DNA from: Argentina anserina
Taxonomy: Eukaryota; Streptophyta; Magnoliopsida; Rosales; Rosaceae
NCBI RefSeq assembly: GCF_933775445.1
Contig: NC_065873.1
Location: forward strand, 16,492,001-16,556,000
Direction: 5' to 3'
Length of the DNA: 64,000 nucleotides
In this document: one piece after another, positions 44,248 to 57,195 of the stretch
How positions within the stretch are numbered: the stretch's first letter is position 1
How the letters are laid out: each line of letters begins with the position of its first letter
The notes under the pieces: model-generated
What the model was told of the DNA's origin: nothing
The model's input: only the letters and a program-made list of their open reading frames with translations
Database searches by the model: none
Position numbers and translations under genes: made by a program

Positions 44248-47200
44248 CTAAAGTGGTTGTCCGGCCAAGAATCGGCTGTACAAATCTAATGCCTCTCGAG
44301 GTTTGTACTCTGGAACTGTATGACCAGAACCCTGCACCATCAGATTCAAGTATGAGTACCAACTACCAAGTACCAACAATGTTTTGGATCACTAGAGAAA
44401 ATGACAACATTCATGTGGCTATGTTCTTACCTTTACGGTTGAGAAGGTGAGGTTGTTTTCATATCCTTGTGTATACCTGCAACAAATACATCAGATTACT
44501 TAGTTTCTGCAGTTTTGAGTAACGGCCTTTTGATCCGGTGCAATGAAGAAAATACACAAACGTACCCTGCAATTTGTCCCTTGGAAGTCCATGGCCTCCA
44601 TTCATCCACAATTCTGTAACCAACTGATCTAGTCCATGCTTCACTCCCAGTGAATGGAACACACAAATCATGATCACCACTGCCAGAAAAAGTACACATT
44701 ATAGCCTATCTGTACTGAGTTCTACTTCTTTGAAATCAGATTAACCAGGTGAAAGGCTGAAAGCTTGTACATGTTCCCGATTAGCACTTTCAGCTGGGAA
44801 GTCTATTACTTACAGAGACCTGGGGATTAATTTGGGAACTTTTTTGGGAAATTGGAAACAGCTGAGTCATCAATATTAGAGAAACATATAAAGTTATAAC
44901 ATTCCATCAACCGTTTCTCTATTTCCCTTTTACATTCCAGCATCTCAGTGCAGACAAATTAAAAATTAAGCAAAGGTAGAATGCCAATGTCTTTTCAGAG
45001 GCATAATTGGAGATTACCTATAAATAAGGGCGCGGTATCCCTTTGAAGTGAGATTCTTGTGGTAAGGGATCATACTCCCAGCGTCATGGTAAAAACGAAT
45101 GTTGTCTGTACACAATTCCCAACTGGGAATCACACTTTTCTGTTGTATAAACAGAAGTTTGAACAAGTTAATGCTTTATGACCCTATTTCATATTTCAGA
45201 TTCTAGTTTAATATCATTAAGACTGAGAAACCTCACATCTTCTGCATGGATTGCTTTCCTAACTGCTGCATTGTTCAACCAAGCAGTTGCAACCTCATCA
45301 TCCTGCAAGTAGAATCAAAATTAACCATCGTGACACGTTCAGCAGTCGCTATGGGATGTTACTGTGTAAAAGTACCTAGTATATTTACTACGAATTTTAG
45401 AAAGTCAAGTCATAGTTCCAACAGATCAAAGTGGTGTACATTAATGTAAAAAAACTTACAGTGCATGGAACTTCCTCGCTATTCATAAGCTGTGGCCAAG
45501 TTGGAACAAGTCCAGCTCTGACAGGAGCTCTAAGAGGCCACGCGCGACCAAACATTCTTTTTCTCACGGCAAGAGGCCTTTCAGTTTCACCCAACTTTCG
45601 AAAGCTAGATGGTGTGTTACTGGTTATGGTTGTAATTTTCATTGAATCTGTGCTGTGATAGCATGGTTCTAGAATGTCATAAATGTTCAAACCTTCTATG
45701 GCCTGGAATTGACAAAATCATTAGTAAAGTTAAAAGAAAGTACAGTATATACTTCGTTTATTGTAAACCATGGATCTTCTCATACCTTGTCAACTTTTCC
45801 AAGGTTGTTATCACATGTTTCACTATTGGGCTCATAGTAGTTTCCATTGCACTCCTTGATTACCTCCTGTAGAAAGCGACATGCATATTCAGAATATAGG
45901 ATATAAAATTTGCATTACAATTAATAATGGAATTGGTCATCCAGCACAAACCTCAAATAGATCATCTGATATAAGTCCCATCCCATGTGCAAATGGAACA
46001 ATGGCATTCCCATCAAATTCCTCATCCGTGACTCCATTTCCCACAAGATAACCCTGTTTAATGCAGTTATTTGAGATTGCATCCATACATATTTGAAATG
46101 AACAAAAGGAATACGAACATGTTAAATACCTTGAAGTTGATTTTGGGCTTTTTACCAGCTTCAATACCTGTTAAAATTTCACAGCGCCATCTTAAAAAGA
46201 TTTCAAAACATTGAAGATGCAACAATTATGAAATTGTAGGTCGGTACCTTCAACAACTTGAGAAGCAAGTGTTGGCACGTATACACCAGCATATGACTCT
46301 CCAGAAATGAAAAAAGGGTTGGAGAGGAACTCTGGGTAAAGTTCAAACCACTGATTGCAGGAAATCAAAATAACATTTGCATTAATACTGTACTACGACA
46401 TAAGTAAAAATATTAAGCCAAACAATTATGAAAGCAATTCAAGTTGTTTCCATTATCACCTTTAGGAGAAATGTGTGGCTATCAGATGCAGTCTTTAGAT
46501 CACCAGTTATGTAGTCAGATTTGTTTTTGGAGTAAGAAAGACCAACCCCAGCAGGAGAATCCAAATATAAAATATTGGACACCTGAGAAGAAACACAAAC
46601 AATGAGTAAGCTTGAGGAAAACTCAATCAAGTGTAATCAAATTCAGTATCAATGAAACATAAGTTTTGCTATCAAATGTAAAACCTTTGACCAGCTGTAT
46701 GGATTAAGATGCAATTTGGGCAGACCTCCCTTGGTCTTTGATGCTTCAAAATTGAATGGCCCTGTTAAAAAGAAATAGTCTTTTACCATGTGAAAGTGAC
46801 TACCAAATCAAAACATGAAACTTCCTTTCATTGAAACAATGGATTCTATAAGCATGAAGTAAAGCAAACAGTTTAGTATTCTTGGATTGAAGTCATTGAA
46901 CACAAAACCAGCAACGGAATTTGACAAATACGGCATTTCTCGATCATCTTTGGTAATCAAACCAAACAAGGTATCAGGTGAGAAACAATACCATGCTCAT
47001 AGACAAAGCCATCAAAACTGGAGCAACCAGGTCCACCATTCAGCCACAGCACCACCGGATCCTCCGACGGCTTCTTCTCCGATTCCACAAAATAGTAAAA
47101 CAAGTTCCTCCCATGACTCTCATCAATTGTCACATACCTTCAAAACCCCCACAGAACAATACAAACATAAACCAAAATTCAGAAACACATCCAAAACTAC

Positions 47201-47368
47201 ATATCTACCAAAATCTGCATACCCGGAACGGTGCTTTGAAGGAAGAGTGCCATTGAATCCAGGAATTTGGGTTATCAGAGCTGCCACAGGAGCTGATTGG
47301 GTTGGCACCAAGCTCAAGAACATGAATGATAAGAGTGAATATAATACAATAATACTAGTCGTGGCCAT
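44248..47368 (-). CDS. SCPL20: Serine carboxypeptidase-like protein, SCPL20 type
   Basis: Fourteen exons (47368-47223, 47137-46992, 46761-46685, 46582-46460, 46350-46248, 46167-46130, 46053-45952, 45866-45786, 45702-45460, 45302-45237, 45139-45018, 44679-44566, 44476-44431, 44331-44248) give a 496-residue secreted or vacuolar S10 peptidase. A signal peptide (about residues 1-25) precedes [20 protein letters not shown]. The substrate-binding [10 protein letters not shown], nucleophile ESYAG (Ser183), Asp region [11 protein letters not shown] (about 416-420) and His473 in [11 protein letters not shown] complete a catalytic triad, so it should be an active carboxypeptidase rather than a dead acyltransferase relative. 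Segments such as [10 protein letters not shown] and [18 protein letters not shown] ([15 protein letters not shown]) are diagnostic of the SCPL20/carboxypeptidase I type. Every intron has GT/AG ends. Confidence 0.94.
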
Positions 47369-47786
47369 GTCTCAAGTGTTACACGCCTATATCAAAGACT
47401 GTAACACAAAGATCATAAATTTATAGACGCAGAGATTATTACTCTGCAAGTTGCTTCAGAGTCGTTGCTTCCAAGGCAAGAGATGAAAAGGATAACAAAC
47501 TGAGCTTTCAACTGGAGAAGAAGAAGAAGATGACCTGTAAATGGAGTAGGAAAACAGTCATGAAGACGTTTCTAAGGTCCAATTGGTACACAACACGTGT
47601 TGACTCTAATCCAATCAGAATCGGAGGCAACTGAAAGAGGAACCCCCCCCATAAGTTTTGAGGTTACCATCGACTTAACGTGTGAGTGTGACAGAGGATG
47701 AATTGGCAGATGAAATGTGTACTGATGATGTTTAAATGATTCAAGAATATAACAAATTTAAAGAATATTGTTTGGTTTGATAAGAT
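47369..47786. other. SCPL20 upstream region
   Basis: Holds the SCPL20 5' leader and promoter. ACACGTGT at about 47594 is a G-box-like motif. No gene is seen. Confidence 0.4.
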
Positions 47787-48504
47787 TAGGGGTCATTGGG
47801 CTTGTTAGGGCTTAAAGGTAAAGGAACGGGTCCGAATTGACCAAGTCAACAAAAAATAGAGCCGGACTAAGGCTTTAATTTGTAAGCTTTCGACCCACCC
47901 TATTGTCCCATTCCTTTAGGGCTAAAAGGGTTGATAGTCTGGTCGGGCCGGCTCTCCAAATTAGGTTAAATAGGGTTAAAACGGGCCGAACATCACATTA
48001 TTTTTATTAAATAGAAAATTCTAAATAAATATATTAAAGTTATTTTTTCCTCAATATTTAACTATAATATTATACACATGATATAATACTCTTCTTTTTA
48101 ACTTATAATCATATTTTACATGCATATATATGATAGATTTCGCCGAAGTGCTTATATTCACATATCCAATGAACTTTCACTCAAAATCAAGGGTTATTTA
48201 ACAAAATATAAATATAAATAAAATTTATAAAATCAATAAACAAAAAAAAATGTTCAATTGCATATGTAATAAAAGAAACATATATGAAAAAAAGAAAAAA
48301 ATATATTATTATTAAGGCAAAAAAAAGCGGGTTTTAGGACCGGGCCGGGCCGTAGAGTAGGGCCAGATTTTATTTGCACAACCCTTATCATGCCCTAATC
48401 GAAAAAGGCTTGGGTCGGCCCTTGCATTAGGACGGCTGGGTCGGGCTTAGCCTTTTAGGGTAGGGTGGACTTTAGAGCGGGCCAGAGCCGGATGATGAGA
48501 CCTA
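47787..48504. mobile_element. Non-autonomous hAT-type element rich in GGGCC runs
   Basis: Starts TAGGGGTCATTGGGC and ends ATGAGACCTA, so the termini are inverted (TAGGGGTCAT versus TAGGTCTCAT). It is flanked by a perfect 8-bp target duplication GATAAGAT at 47779-47786 and 48505-48512. 718 bp; the subterminal parts carry GGGCCG/GGTCGGGC runs and the AT-rich core has no ORF of note. Confidence 0.9.
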
Positions 48505-48615
48505 GATAAGATCATAAGACCAAGACATGAGATTAGATTTGACTTATTTACCATGAAATCAATGTATTATGTATGACATTAGTTATCTGTAACTGTAATA
48601 AAATTAATTGTGAAA

Positions 48616-49112
48616 TACAGTAAAACCTTTATAATTAATAGGCTCGAGACTAAGAAAACTTATTATTTTAATGAGATATTAATATATTGATAAATTAATC
48701 ATTTATTAATTTATTGATTAATTAATAACTTATTAATTTATCAAGGTATAATAAATATTTTCTTTTACTTTTTCAAATAAAAAAGTTTTACTTTTTGTTC
48801 ATGCACCACATTATTAGATTTATCACGGATGTTGTTGTTCAAAATATTATATTATCTAATATTATATTATTTTATTTGATGATAATTAAATCAACCAAAT
48901 TCTTCAATGAAATCCTCATAAATGTAAAATTTATTATATAAATTATGTTATGGTTAATTTATATATTCGATGAGGTCCATACGAATTCTCAAATTTCTAT
49001 TATCTTACAAATTTAACTAAATATTAATTTAGCACGTTAGTCCCGAGTCGGGACCGGCAAAAAGTATTATTTTAATAAGGTTATTAATTAATCGAGTATA
49101 ATTCTATTGTAC
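48616..49112. mobile_element. MITE-like foldback with TACAGTAAAACC end
   Basis: Left TACAGTAAAACCTTTATAAT and right end (complement TACAATAGAATTATACTCG) form an imperfect inverted repeat that continues inward through TTAATTAATA. Near both ends lie GGGACC/CTCGAGAC-like motifs known from plant MITEs of this type. Diverged; the target duplication is unclear. Confidence 0.5.
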
Positions 49113-49201
49113 TTTGCTAGATTAAGAGAGAATCTTACTTTAAAAAGCAGTAAATAAATGCACGGAAGTGATACAATAACAACAATGACACCACGTTACT
49201 A

Positions 49202-49564
49202 AGAGCATCTCTAACAGTTTTAGTATTTTTGAGGAAAAGAGAAATTTTAGAGAATATTGAGTTTTTTCCACTCTAACAGATTATGTATCTCATTCTCTAA
49301 AATAGAGAAATTGATAAGGGAGAATGAGAAATTCTCCAAATTTCCAAATTTTTACAGAAGCAAGAGCATTAAATGATACACTTTTCTCCAATAACTCAAC
49401 TATTAATAACAACCAATCGAAACAATAAAAAATTTAATCATTTATTTCAAACTAACAAATTAAATAGATATAATAATTTATGGTTATAAAAATAGGATTA
49501 TATAATACTTTATTCACTTGTAATAAATGCATAAATACGTAAAATGGAGAAATTGTTGGAGCTT
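49202..49564. mobile_element. MITE of the AGAGCATCTCTAACAG type
   Basis: Left end AGAGCATCTCTAACAG and right end TTGTTGGAGCTTA are rough inverted repeats; the GAGCATCTCCAACAG terminus is very common in eudicot MITEs. The interior has no coding sequence. Confidence 0.6.
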
Positions 49565-50568
49565 AAACATAAAATATTTGGAGATTTTAACATTTTCTTC
49601 ACTTTAAAGAAATTTTACCAAAATTGTTGTTGATGCTATAAATAGTAATAGCACACAGACTCGTGCAACTTGCGTGCAAAAAGACACACATATTGAATCT
49701 ATATTCTCTTTAATTTGTTCTTTACATAAACCCGCGTTTTTTAATCTCAATTTGTGTTTCACACAATCCGACATCTCTAATAATAGTAAAGATGACACCA
49801 GATAATGTATCTCTTCATATGGGCTCTTTAAAAATAATGTGCAACTACGCAAGAAAATCATAAAACTCAAACGAAATTCAGTTTGAAAAAATTAACCATA
49901 TGCGCAGTAGATGACCTCGGCATAAGCTCATAGGCAAAGAATTGTTTGTGATAATTTATGTTAGTATGGTTTTGGTACATGCAAATTGATGAATAAAATG
50001 CCATCAGCATTGATGAAGAGAATCCTTTGGATTGTATATTGTACAATTCCTTACCGTGTGATATCAGCAAAAGGTGCCCCTTGCGTTCTATATTTGTGTT
50101 TGCGCTTGATAATGTGACAAGGAATCAGACGAAAGCACATGTTCAGATAGCTTAAACTAGTGTTGGTATCGACTTCTCTCTCTTCCTAAACGGAACTTAA
50201 TCTTTTTTTTTTTTGGTAATGAGAACTCAATCAACTTATGTAACCGGCTAACCAACCATCGGAAAAAGAAAAAAACCCGGCTAACCGAAACTGGTTAATT
50301 TTGTATATCCCAGAAAATTACCCCAACATAAAAGAAATTCTTACACAAACACGATCCATCCAATTGAGTTGGGACTTGGGAGCAAACACATGACCGCGTT
50401 TTACAGATCAACATGCCAGATTCATTTCCTCTTTCTGCAGTTCCAATTACTGATAAGAATTGACTACTAATCTTGAAGTTACAGATCAGACACTTGCACT
50501 ACGTACAATTACAATTCTTTAGATTACAATGGTGAATTACAGTACATGATACAATTTAGTTCTATGCT

Positions 50569-50961
50569 GTGTTTGGATGAAGGAAAACAAGAGTGAATTT
50601 AATTAAAGTTCAGGATTTCATAATTCCTATCCCGTATTTGGTTTTATTAGATAGAAAGTTTCAAATTTCTTTGGAAAACAAAACAAAAGAATTTGCTGTT
50701 TAAATTCATCACTTGAATTCCTCACAAAATATGTGTCATTTATAAATTCCTTCAATTGAACAATTATCTTTCTAAAATAAGGTTTTTTACATTTTAATTG
50801 TTATTAATGTTTCAAACTTTCTTAATCAATTACATACTTCAAATCCCTCATAAATATAACCAAACAACAGAAATTGCAATTAACAGATTTCAGATTAATG
50901 AACTTTAAGATGCCATCATTTATAAACTTCTACGGATTTCATAATTTTCTCATCCAAACAC
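50569..50961. mobile_element. MITE with GTGTTTGGATGA ends
   Basis: Begins GTGTTTGGATGAAGG and ends TTCTCATCCAAACAC, an inverted repeat continuing with TTTCATAATT-rich sequence. 0.39 kb, no ORF. This terminus is frequent in plant MITEs. Confidence 0.65.
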
Positions 50962-51075
50962 TACTAGTGTTAAATGGGTTTTACCCACTAACAATCTACT
51001 CTTATCTCAATCAAAATGCGCCTTTTCAGTGGCAGTAAACACAATGCGCTTCAGTCACACCTTCTACCATCTTGA

Positions 51076-54000
51076 TTACCGAATGAAAGCCTCAAATGCT
51101 ACGATTAGTAAAACCAAAATTGTTGCCCTCGAACTGGACACTGAGGGTGAACCGGAAAACTTAACTCGCTGAGCTTGGTCTCTGGAAAACATAACCAAAT
51201 AAAACTACGCATTAAGACAAAGGTTTTACAAGGAACTTTGTGTGATATAAATTTCAAGAGACATGGTATAAATAAACAGAATAAAAAGTATCGGCCAAAT
51301 TCCTGATGTCTTACTTCTGTAAAGAGGAAAGTAATCCACAGTAAATGGCATTATCAGGCAAGGCAGCTTCGGATCCATCACTCTCAGGATTAACAACACT
51401 GACATAAAGCTCTTGGCCTAGATACCATGAGTCCAGATTCTGTGCGCGTAGGTTCCAAATGCCTGCACTATCAAGAGAAACCAATATGGCTGTCCAAGCT
51501 CCCGGGAAGACCTGTAAACATATGAGCATGAAGCAACCAACAGAAAAGCTTCCAGTCACAGAGTATAAGTACAGATGACTAAACACTAATGGAAATGGGT
51601 ACTGCAAAAACCATGACATAATGTCATAAAGTAAATATTTCAACTCCTTACTCCCCAGATTAATCAATCAAAAATTATAACAAAAATCATGATATAAAAA
51701 TCATGACATATGAAACCTATTTCAACTTTGCATCTGTTTGAAGCTAAAAGATCCCTTATAAAAAATCTCCTAATTAATTGGATCTTAGAAGAGCACTAAG
51801 GTACCTGCGTGGTGCAGCGAGCAACACCATCCCATTTGTTGTAAGTGCCTCTGCTATTCTCTGTCCACACTCCAATATCCATACTACAGCGCAGACATTT
51901 GTATAATGTTACAAAGTTTGGGTTTCTACAATTAGACATAGAGACCGATGATAATTTACACAATAAAAAACTCACCCCACTACAAAAAATGCATAGCCAT
52001 CCAAATGGTAGTTCTGAACAGTGGTGTCATTGTTTTGAAAGATGATTTCCATGAAACCTTTGAAAGTACCATTGATTAAAGATGTGTCAAGTTTGGCCGG
52101 TCTGTTCATCAGTTTATTTGGAAAGTCAAGCTTGTAAACCCCTGAGATGTTGAATTGCTGGGCGAGCTTCAGTGGAGTTTCAGGTGTTAAATATGAAATA
52201 CCATTGAGGGTTGTGCGCCACTTCCCATTTATAAGCTCAGCAGGCCTATTTAGGAGGACATATACATCTGTAACAGTAATTTCGCCATATTTAAAAGAAC
52301 CTTGTGGGTTTGGACGAGCAGCACCAGCAGATACATTCCACCTACGATTAAAAACCATCATGAGATTAAGCCAAGCCATTGAGAAATATAATATCTATAA
52401 AAGAAAGGACAAAGATGATTTAAAAATAGTCCAGCAGGCAAGAAAAATATTTCCATATTTTTGATCAGCATCATTCAACCTCCTCAAATGAAAGTATAAC
52501 AAAATCAGGAGGAAAAGAGTTATCTTGTCGACCTATGATATTGAAATAAGGAGTAAGCAATTGTCAGCCAGTCTTTCTATTTTGAAGATTACCACCATTA
52601 TCATAAAAGCTTTCACTGGAAGTTAATGAGCGGTTTAGTTTTCGACTTTTCGTCAGGTGCAATATATTTGTTATTAAATAAAAAGACACTTTCACTACAA
52701 CCTTATAGATCTTGCCTGATTCATTGAGAAATATCTGTCAAAATCATTAGGAGGATCAGGGAGAGGACCTGATGCAAGTCCTTGAGAATTGGAGTAGTGT
52801 AAGATGGCAACTCCAGTAGCTTTAGCCCATGAAGATGAATTCACAAAACGGGGGCTGGCAACAACATAGTAATCACTGCTGGCATTTTGATCCATTGTAA
52901 CCAAGAACGAAAATGACTGACCAACATGAATATCCAAATTAGCATAGTTCTGCTGGACCGTGTACGATCCTTCAGTCTCCACCAGGAGTAAGTTATGATT
53001 TTGTATCCTGAAATTCAAGCTAGTTGAGATGCCAACATTGTGCACCCGGAAGCGGTATGTCTTTCCTGTTTTAAGCAACGACCAAGTATCAGCTCCCTTT
53101 AAAATAGGAAGGTAATAACAGGGCATATGTAACAGTAGATTATTAAACTAGTAAGGTACAAAGAAGAACTGACCCCAAAAGGGGCCAGAACTGCAGATCA
53201 TTTGCTCAACACCCCTCAAAAGCATGTAAAATTATATAATGTATCTCAACAACTGAGCACCAGATGTTAAAAATGTGATTCTGGTTTATTTATAAGATGA
53301 ATTATAATCATTTAACAACAACCAGCAAAATATTTCCCAGACATATACCTGCTTCAACATTTATTGTAAGGAAAGGAAAGCCGTCTAGAACAATTGACTC
53401 ATCAAAGCGAAAGGGACCAACTCCGTTGATGAGGACGCCGTCAGGAATTCCTAGGTTAGTTCCACTTTCGATATCTTTCCGCAGTTCCTGTTGAAGTATG
53501 ATTCACACCTGAGAAACAGAAAGGTGCTCCAAATGACAACAGGGCAAATTTAAAACAGCTTATACTCACCTTATGACTCTTTGTATACCAGTCAGTAATA
53601 AAGAGAGTGACATCTGCATCTGGCAGAGCAAAAGGTAACGGAATAATAGCTCTGTTATTTATGGTGATTCCCCCATATCCACCTGAAGCTCTCTGGAAGT
53701 TTAGGGAAGGGAAATAAAAGAAACTCCCTATCTGATCTTTAACCTGAAAATCATATGTCCAATTCCAACCAGGTTGAATTGGACAATTAGTCCCAGAAAC
53801 ACCATCTTGCCAAGAGTTTTTCCTATGTTGTATTCCATTCCTGCATTTAACTATCAACATTAGCATTGAAAATATAGTATCACGTGGTACCAATACCACA
53901 CATGCATGTAGTAAGTACTAACCATGTGAGAAGCAATGGCTCATCCAGGTGATTTTTCACATTGATAACAACATTCCAATTTGTAGTGACATTAAGCACC

Positions 54001-54582
54001 GGTCCTGGAAACTCTCCATTAATCCCAATAACCTGAGAAGTATTAACGACACAATGGCTCAGATATGCAGCTAAAACCACTATAGCAACTCTACACTTTC
54101 TCACAGTTTACATTATTTGTACGACTTAATAGCAATTCTAGCAGACAACTCAATCATTATATATAAGTTGCTGACCAGTTCTCAACAGCTCTTCGCCTAA
54201 AACCTCCTAAAAAGCTGGTTGGGTTTATGGGGTAAACAAATTATGATACTTGTACTGTTTCCTACTGTACGAGAACTTATTATTGAATGCAACAGCTTTT
54301 CAGCAGTGAATGATTGAACTCAATATTGAGTTCAACTCCAAACAGGCATAGATATACTCACAAATCGGAACTAGATGCTAGAACAGCACAAGAACTAAGT
54401 AAAGTTGAAACCCAGAACTGGAAAGTCAGAAAGTAAAGTGAAAGAACCTGTTGCTTAACTCCAAGCGGAGCAGCAGTGATGTAGGAGACGGTCCAATCAT
54501 AGAACACGTACGGGTCGGCACCCAAAGCAGGAGGCAATGAGCAGAATATGATGACCAAGTTGATGAAACACAAAGACGGCAT
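51076..54582 (-). CDS. SKU5/SKS-type multicopper-oxidase-like protein, probably GPI-anchored
   Basis: Nine exons (54582-54448, 54032-53923, 53840-53570, 53487-53349, 53065-52702, 52341-51976, 51883-51805, 51511-51315, 51181-51076) give 588 residues. A signal peptide (about 1-21) is followed by three cupredoxin-like domains. Landmarks are VIGINGEFPGPVLNVTTNWN, NGIQHRKNSWQDGVSGTNCP, GGYGGITINNRAIIPLPF, GKTYRFRVHNVGISTSLNFR and MDIGVWTENSRGTYNKWDG. SKU5-family proteins act at the cell wall and plasma membrane in directional growth and lack most copper ligands of true laccases; here HRKNSW stands where laccases have the HxHG-type site. A final hydrophobic tail (ATILVLLIVAFEAF) after Ser-rich residues suits a GPI signal, placing it with SKU5/SKS1/SKS2. 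The last intron falls right at the CAGAA|GTAAG stop-like site, so unspliced RNA would end 35 residues early. Confidence 0.92.
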
Positions 54583-57113
54583 CGGATGATGTCTCTAAAG
54601 CCTATCCTGTCTATTTTGGGTAGCTCTCTCCGGTTTCAGTCGTTTCAGTTAGAGATGAGTGAGAGAGAGAGTTGCAGAGAGAGTTGGGGTGGTTACTCGC
54701 TGGATTTGGAAGAGAAGCCAAAAAACCAAACCGGGGGTGGCAGAGTGGCAGTGAGAGAGTCACATGGGAGAGAAGGAAAAAAAGTACAGAGCTTGGGGAG
54801 CCTGAGGTGTTTTCAATTGTTTCTTGGGTCCCATTTTCTCCATATTAAACGGTAAAGAAGGGAGGCTATGGGAGCCACACCCAGTCACCCACCATGATTT
54901 TACAGTTGAATTCACCGTGTGGGGGCATCAGAAGGCGTAAAGAAAGGTAGCTGGGTAGCCGCGGGCAAATCTTTTGACCCGTTTGCATGGGGTGTTTGGG
55001 ATCAAGAGACAATGAGACATGACCTCAACACAATGCCGCCCGTGACCAAATGAGGCCGAAGGCCACAAATAAGAGAGGCTTCCTATGAAATAACGAAAAT
55101 AAAGAAAACTAATTTTCCTAGGTTATTTGCATCAATGTTCTTCCATTGGCTAGGATTAAAAATATTTCAGCCAAAATTGTGAAATTGTGGTACCCTTTCA
55201 ATAGATTTTGTTTCTAGATTTTCCTAGTTTTTTAGTTCAATACTCTCTACATTTAATTCAACTACATCTTCTGTACAAACTGCTTTCACATTTGGATTTG
55301 TATTTACATATACATTCATATTAATACTTAATATAACAAAAAACAACCAAATTGAAACAAAATTCGGAATTGATAAAAAACAAAAATCAAACTATGATGT
55401 TGACCACAAAATTTGTCACTCGAGGCCTAAATAGTTTTTTGGAATATGCAAAAAAATAATAATTTAGAATCAATAATCTAAACATAATGAAATTACAGTA
55501 GATAAAAGAAGAGAAGATTGCTTTTTTTTTTGTTACTGGTTTTTCTCTTTTGCGTATTTTTTATACATGTATATAGGAGGCCTTCTAATTATGAGGCCTA
55601 AGTCATCCGCCTCTAGCTTGGGCCGACCCTGCCTCAACAACTCCAAAGTGTTGTGCGGAAGTGTCCGATGATCATACACACGAGTCCAATAATGAAATAC
55701 TCTCCCCACTTTAGTCACCGGGTGGTATTCAGATGTAAGATTTTACACATCGACATTAGTGTGAGGTATCATTTTAAAACCCAAGGATGACTTTTTATAC
55801 TCCCCCACTATAACCACCTGGTGGAGGTCTTTGGGTGGAGACATAGTCCTATCGTGACGAAGCAGCGTCCTTCACTCCTCCCTCTTTCGGCCTGTTTTGA
55901 TTTCAATCTGGGATTCATTTCAAGTTTCAGGGAGAAACTCAGGAAAGGTCTTGTCAGATTTAGTGTGTGTGTGTGTGTGTGATATTTTGCTATGTGAAGA
56001 GAAGAGAAGCCAAATTTAGTAAAGGAGGAAGGCGAATGAGGTTGATTCTAATGTCAGTTACAGTCTGAGTCTCAATAGCAGTCAGAACACCAGTCACAAA
56101 AGCACTCACAACAACAACCACAAGTCCAGTTGCAATAACAGTCATAATAATAGTCACATTTGTTAACAAAAAAAGCCTAATTAGAACAACACATGGTGAA
56201 CTAGTGTAACTATCAGTGTGACTACTAATGTAACAAAATTGTAATTGTCAGTATGGCTAGATTATAACTGTGTCTGAGCCACCATGACGACTGTGGTGTT
56301 TTTGGTGGAGATAAAGAGGCGGGAGAATAAGATTTTTGAGTGAAGTAGCAAGTAGAATGGGTACTCACAATGAAATTACTTCCATTTTTAGATTATGCAT
56401 TTCTTTGTAGGAGGATCTCTCTTCAGTGGCAAGCTTGGCTGGAACATGCATGCAACATTTAGTTTGGACTTAGAGGCCTGCTTACCTATTGGGGTTCTAT
56501 GGGAGAATTGAGTTTTGAACTTGTTTGGGCCATTCTCATTTTTAATTTGGGTTATTTTTCAGTTGAACCCAGAGAATCTCCCTGTGCAGGATGGTTCTAG
56601 ATCATTGAATAAGTATGCGTAGTCTTCAAGTTTTGAGACACTTTGGTTACTGAGTTCTTTTGGATTTATGTCATGGTTGGTTGGCATAGACAGAACTAGA
56701 GTTAGTTTCTAAGTTTAGTTGTTTTGCAAGGTTCAACTTTTTCGAAGTCCTAGAGGTGTTCTATGTACATGTTAACGCTCATATTTTTCTAATATATGAC
56801 CAATAGTCAATTTTTTAAAAAAGTAATCAATAAAAATGGTAAATTATTAATTTAATAGAATTGAATTGAACACATGAAAATAATGTAACAAATTATACTT
56901 CTATTTACATATATTTATAGTTTATGAAGACACAAATTAGCATTCATATCATATTTATGAGTCATCATGAATATTATATAAATAGACAAAAAATAAATTA
57001 CAATAAATTAGTGTTCTATAAGAAGCAAAATATAAAAATTGCATTTCCACCTACACGATTTTCTTACTTATTCACTTAATTAACTTCAATTCCATTTCAT
57101 TCTTCACTTTCAC
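54583..57113. other. Intergenic with microsatellite and CAGTCACAA-type repeats
   Basis: The SKU5-type gene promoter and 5' leader lie in about 54583-54900. A (GT)n run lies at about 55963-55982. At about 56060-56160 GCAGTCA/CAGTCACAA phrases recur in a degenerate short tandem array. No gene is recognised. Confidence 0.5.
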
Positions 57114-57124
57114 CCTATAAATAA
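57114..57124 (+). promoter_or_regulatory. TATA box of the cysteine-rich peptide gene
   Basis: CTATAAATAAA lies about 75 bp before the ATG at 57196, a normal distance for a short plant 5' leader. Confidence 0.65.
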
Positions 57125-57195
57125 AACCTGATTTTAAGCCACATACCATCAAGTTTTTAGCAGAACTTAAAACAGTATAAGTCAAACTCTCCCCA

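Larger units (their letters stand above)
48513..51075. other. AT-rich intergenic region with several MITEs
   Basis: No gene is supported; ORFs at 49604-50070 lack motifs. Contains three MITE-like foldbacks listed separately (48616-49112, 49202-49564, 50569-50961). The rest shows nothing recognisable. Confidence 0.5.

Noticed and set aside
46887..47426. 179-codon plus ORF
   Set aside because: Antisense of the first SCPL20 exons and intron; the minus strand has correct splice sites and domain motifs.
49604..50070. Two adjacent minus ORFs (88 and 67 codons)
   Set aside because: No domain and no shared frame; AT-rich intergenic DNA among MITEs.
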